8,519 bases of DNA from an uncultured Ruminococcus sp. (lineage in GTDB: Bacteria; Bacillota; Clostridia; Oscillospirales; Acutalibacteraceae): the NCBI GenBank assembly GCA_902762335.1, contig CACWNZ010000043.1:1-8519 (forward strand), read 5' to 3'. Numbering within the stretch: position 1 is the stretch's first letter; every line of letters starts with the position of its first letter. The translations under genes were made by a program, and so were the position numbers. The notes beneath the pieces are model-generated. The model worked only from the letters and a program-made list of their open reading frames with translations. It had not been told where the DNA came from and made no database searches. Positions 5,919 to 8,519 of this stretch are shown here, piece after piece.

Positions 5919-7664
5919 TCAGTTGGTCTTGCTTGCTTCGCTCGTCTTGCTTGCTTCGCTCGTCTTGCTTGCTTCGCTCGTCTTGCTTGCTTCGCCGGTT
6001 TTGCTTGTATCCGCCGCAGACGCCGGGCTTTCCTCAGCCTTTGACGGCTCCTGCGACGGCTCTGCGCTCGACTCGTCATAGGTCACCGCAGAGGACTCCT
6101 GAGGCTCGGATTCTTCTATTCCGTTAATAGCCGCCTCGTCATACTCTACTATATATTTTTCGCTGAGCTCCTTGTAGGTTTCCTCAAAGCTTGCCTTGCG
6201 GAGAAGCGTATCCATAGATACCTTCCATTCGGGCTCGTTCGCGCCGACGTAATATACGATGTGGTAGCCGAACTTTGTATGTACTATCCCGTTATCGCCG
6301 GGCTTTCTCCGGTCGTAGAACAGCCAGTCGTTGAATTCCGTGACCATTTCGCCCTCCTTGACGTCCTTATAAAGACCGCCGTTATCCTTGGAGCCCGTAT
6401 CGTCACTGAATTCCTTTGCAAGCGCGGCAAAGGATTCCTCCGTTTTGTCTCCGGACTTCCACTTCTCATATACGGAGCTTGCCTGCTCATAGGTCTTGTC
6501 GTTGCTCTCATTCTCGCCGCCGTAGGATTTAGGCGTAAAGAGTATGTGTCTTACGTTTCTGCCCACGGATTCGTCTCTGTACGCGGGCTTTATCAGCACG
6601 AGCGCGGTGTAGGAATTGTTATTTTCAATGACCGTGGAATCAAGCTCCTTCCTTGAAAGGTCGAATATCCACTTGCCCGCTACCGACGTTACCTCATAGG
6701 CGTATTTCTTATAATAAGTATTGTCTACCGCAGAGCTTATCGCCGCCTTTATATCGTCCTCGGACAGCTCGCTCTCCGCCGCAGAGGTGATAACCTGCGG
6801 GTTGGCGTTAAGGTATTTTTTGACGTAGGCCTTGAATTCCTTTTCGGTCTTGCACTTTGCAAGGTCCTCAGCATAAGCCTTTGCCTTTTCCTTTTCCTTT
6901 GCCTCCTCCTCGGCCTTGCTGTCCTGAGAGGTCTCAGCGCCCGTAGAGAAGCTGAAATTATATCTCAGGAAATCGGCATACTGATAGCTCGTCTTGTTTT
7001 CCTCAAAGCACTTTTCATATTCCTCATCGGTATATTTATAGCTGTCATAAAGCTGATTGTAATACTTGGTATACAGCGCCGTAAGCTCAAGGTACTCCTT
7101 TATATCCTTCTCGGTGAGTCCCTCTCCGAAATTCTCGGTGATATAGTCCTCATTGCTCTTGCCGGCGGACTTTGCCGCCGAATGTATGGATTCAAGGGTA
7201 GTGTTGACCGTTTCTTCATCGGCAGCCTCAAGCTTTATTCCCTCGGCGGTCGCCGCCTCGCACAGAACGAGAACATGGGTAAGGTAGTTCCTGGTCTCGT
7301 CCATAAATACGTCAAACCAGGTTATATTCTGATCTTCATTATAATACTGCTCCTTGAGACTTCTTGTAACGTCAAGTCCCTGATATGCGGCGTAATCTCT
7401 GCGGTTATTATAGTAGCTGTTGAAAAGGAACGAGGTTATCGGCACGGGTACCTGATAATGCTCCGACTTGATCGCTATATTGCCGCCGAGATCAGCAGCA
7501 CCGGAGGTCTCTCCCGAGTTGTCGGAAACAGGCGAGGACGCCGCCTGCGATTCGCTTGTCTCTTTATTCAGACTTCCGCAGCCTGACGCTGCCGCGGAAA
7601 GAGCAAGCGCTCCCGTTATCAACAGGACCGCAAGTCTCCTGTTTATCTTGCTAAGCTGTGACAT
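5919..7664 (-). CDS. Parvulin-type peptidyl-prolyl isomerase lipoprotein (PrsA-like)
   Basis: This 581-residue surface lipoprotein is likely a foldase for exported proteins. Residues 1-28 are a lipoprotein signal (Arg9-Arg10, hydrophobic core, AASG before lipidated Cys29), followed by a Ser-rich tether. Residues ~70-345 are a long helical chaperone region of the SurA/PrsA N-terminal kind, with a very charged coiled stretch around 247-285. The parvulin (PpiC) domain spans ~368-472: VRHILF (371-376), SFAALAKEFSDD, GSKDNGGLY (424-432), the EF..W.F segment and KFGYHIVYY (464-472). The C-terminal 65 residues are a Glu/Ser/Pro/Ala/Lys tail ending in tandem EASKTS repeats. PrsA proteins are usually near 300 residues; the extra length is in the N-terminal region and tail. 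Start ATG 7664 has AGGGAG 9 nt upstream. It has its own promoter and lies 127 nt before copA. Its client proteins cannot be told from sequence. Confidence 0.9.
   Translation of the reverse strand: MSQLSKINRRLAVLLITGALALSAAASGCGSLNKETSESQAASSPVSDNSGETSGAADLGGNIAIKSEHYQVPVPITSFLFNSYYNNRRDYAAYQGLDVTRSLKEQYYNEDQNITWFDVFMDETRNYLTHVLVLCEAATAEGIKLEAADEETVNTTLESIHSAAKSAGKSNEDYITENFGEGLTEKDIKEYLELTALYTKYYNQLYDSYKYTDEEYEKCFEENKTSYQYADFLRYNFSFSTGAETSQDSKAEEEAKEKEKAKAYAEDLAKCKTEKEFKAYVKKYLNANPQVITSAAESELSEDDIKAAISSAVDNTYYKKYAYEVTSVAGKWIFDLSRKELDSTVIENNNSYTALVLIKPAYRDESVGRNVRHILFTPKSYGGENESNDKTYEQASSVYEKWKSGDKTEESFAALAKEFSDDTGSKDNGGLYKDVKEGEMVTEFNDWLFYDRRKPGDNGIVHTKFGYHIVYYVGANEPEWKVSMDTLLRKASFEETYKELSEKYIVEYDEAAINGIEESEPQESSAVTYDESSAEPSQEPSKAEESPASAADTSKTGEASKTSEASKTSEASKTSEASKTN
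5922..6011 (-). repeat. 18-bp tandem repeat encoding EASKTS in the lipoprotein tail
   Basis: Five contiguous 18-bp units end the lipoprotein gene. The three central ones (5940-5957, 5958-5975, 5976-5993) are identical and encode Glu-Ala-Ser-Lys-Thr-Ser. The last (5922-5939) ends in Asn, and the first (5994-6011) is degenerate, encoding Asp-Thr-Ser-Lys-Thr-Gly. Identity at the DNA level, including third positions, points to recent slippage or unequal-crossover expansion. Because the unit is a multiple of three, changes in copy number keep the frame. Confidence 0.9.
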
Positions 7665-7716
7665 TTATTACATCTCCCTGTGACATTATTTTTTTGTTTA
7701 GAATGCTCCATTATTT

Positions 7717-7745
7717 ATAATACCAAAAAAATCTCCGATTAACAA
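7717..7745 (-). promoter_or_regulatory. Promoter of foldase lipoprotein gene
   Basis: TTGTTA (7745-7740), a 17-nt spacer and TATTAT (7722-7717) on the minus strand, with TGG just before the -10 acting as an extended -10 element. The start would be near 7710, leaving a leader of about 46 nt before ATG 7664. Confidence 0.65.
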
Positions 7746-7816
7746 TACTTTTTTCTGAAAAATCAGTGTTCCGGCGGGCGAAAATGCTTTGGTCTGCGGT
7801 ATTTCGTATTATTTTC

Positions 7817-7845
7817 TTGACGATTCGGGGCAAGGATAATAAAAT
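7817..7845 (+). promoter_or_regulatory. Promoter of MBL-fold gene
   Basis: TTGACG (7817-7822), a 17-nt spacer and TAAAAT (7840-7845) precede the gene at 7892 by a leader of about 40 nt. Its -35 lies 72 nt from the -35 of the divergent lipoprotein promoter, so the two are back to back. Confidence 0.6.
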
Positions 7846-7891
7846 AGATATATACGCGCAAAACGAATCATTAAGATACGGAGAAGGAATA

Positions 7892-8519
7892 ATGAAAAAG
7901 ATAATCTCACTCAGAGCCTTCGCCTGCGGCGAGGAGCAGATCGACTTCAGTGATATGTTCATAAACTCACAGGCGGGCGAGCAGACTCTGCCGATAAACG
8001 TACTGATGCTTGAACACAGAAAACTCGGCACTATACTCGTAAATACGGGCTGTACGGATCGTCTGAAGAAAAATCTGCCGCAGTTCATAGCCTACAGGCA
8101 GAAGCACAAGCTCAGGTTTGAAGGCTCCGACAGCATAATAAAGCAGCTTGATAACGAAAACGTCGACCCGCGATTGATAAGAAGGGTCATTCTTACGCAC
8201 TGCAGCCCCGAATGCTGCGGTGCTCTTCCGCTGCTGCCGAGATACGAGCTCATATCAAGCGCGCAGGTGCTTTGTCTTATAAAGGCGGGCATAACCGATG
8301 ACAGCATGATGAAGAGCACCATGCCCGAGCCATCGGTACCCGTTAAGGCGGCGGGAATATTCAACGGGGAAACGCCGCTTAAAAAATACTTCAAATGGGT
8401 ATACGATATTTCAGGCGACGGCTCCGTGCTCGGCGTTGACCTGCGCGGTCACTGCCAATATATGACGGGGCTTTATTTTACCGAGAGCCGACTGCTATAT
8501 GCCGCCGACGCCGCGCCCG
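7892..8519 (+). CDS. Metallo-beta-lactamase-fold protein with altered metal site (3' end beyond window)
   Basis: The reading frame is open from ATG 7892 to the window edge (209 residues seen). GGAG at 7880-7883 (8 nt upstream) and AAGGA at 7884-7888 support the start. The order of elements is that of the metallo-beta-lactamase superfamily, closest in style to AHL-lactonase-like hydrolases: strand GTILVNTGC (46-54) in the place of the usual 'ilvDtG'; RRVILTHCSPECCGAL (97-112) in the place of the HxHxDH motif; VDLRGHCQYMTGLYF (182-196) in the place of the 'pGHtpG' motif; and RLLYAADA (200-207) in the place of the 'lftGDa' strand. His103, His187 and Asp206 are kept. The other ligands of HxHxDH are replaced by Ser105, Glu107 and Cys108. 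The protein may bind metal differently or be a non-catalytic relative. No signal peptide is seen. The fold is fairly likely; the substrate is unknown. Confidence 0.7.
   Translation, partial: MKKIISLRAFACGEEQIDFSDMFINSQAGEQTLPINVLMLEHRKLGTILVNTGCTDRLKKNLPQFIAYRQKHKLRFEGSDSIIKQLDNENVDPRLIRRVILTHCSPECCGALPLLPRYELISSAQVLCLIKAGITDDSMMKSTMPEPSVPVKAAGIFNGETPLKKYFKWVYDISGDGSVLGVDLRGHCQYMTGLYFTESRLLYAADAAP

Noticed and set aside
5922..6011. Repeat cluster considered as a CRISPR-like array
   Set aside because: Units are contiguous 18-bp copies with no spacers and lie in frame in a lipoprotein tail; it is a coding tandem repeat.
7711..8394. Minus-strand frames opposite the MBL-fold gene
   Set aside because: They are antisense to an open plus-strand frame that has promoter, ribosome binding site and fold-level motifs.

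Overview
The window looks like chromosomal DNA of a gut or rumen Clostridia species, most likely Oscillospiraceae (Ruminococcus / Eubacterium siraeum-like). The clues are a secreted protein ending in a type I dockerin, sigma-A promoters with extended -10 elements, strong AGGAGG-type ribosome binding sites, frequent ATA isoleucine codons next to otherwise GC-rich third positions, and a PrsA-like lipoprotein. There are no RNA genes, insertion sequences, phage genes or CRISPR arrays.

Layout from left to right. (1) A minus-strand gene (96-1424) encodes an exported, probably beta-propeller protein with a C-terminal dockerin. (2) A divergent gene (1699-2427, plus) encodes a CofE-like F420-0:glutamyl ligase family protein, driven by a very clear promoter (1600-1628). 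(3) A perfect 14-bp hairpin (2445-2482) separates it from a convergent minus-strand block. (4) In transcription order that block is a parvulin-type lipoprotein (5919-7664), a copper-exporting P-type ATPase, copA (3251-5791), and a small alarmone (ppGpp) synthetase (2488-3216). (5) A divergent plus-strand gene (7892 to the window edge) encodes a metallo-beta-lactamase-fold protein whose usual metal-binding signature is degraded.

The foldase lipoprotein has its own extended -10 promoter at 7717-7745. A 127-nt gap with a hairpin and a possible second promoter separates it from copA. copA and the alarmone synthetase are only 34 nt apart, with no promoter visible between them, and are probably co-transcribed. 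This would tie copper export to stringent-response signalling.

The most interesting local feature is the 3' end of copA. The ATPase carries an in-frame C-terminal copper-chaperone domain. A GGAGG ribosome binding site 8 nt ahead of an ATG sits exactly at the start of that domain, so the same gene could also make a free 69-residue CopZ-like chaperone. Other points worth checking are the eroded active site of the MBL-fold protein, an 18-bp tandem repeat in the tail of the foldase lipoprotein, a CofE-family protein in a lineage not expected to make F420, and an inverted repeat overlapping the putative copA promoter. I did not find an obviously new multi-gene system.
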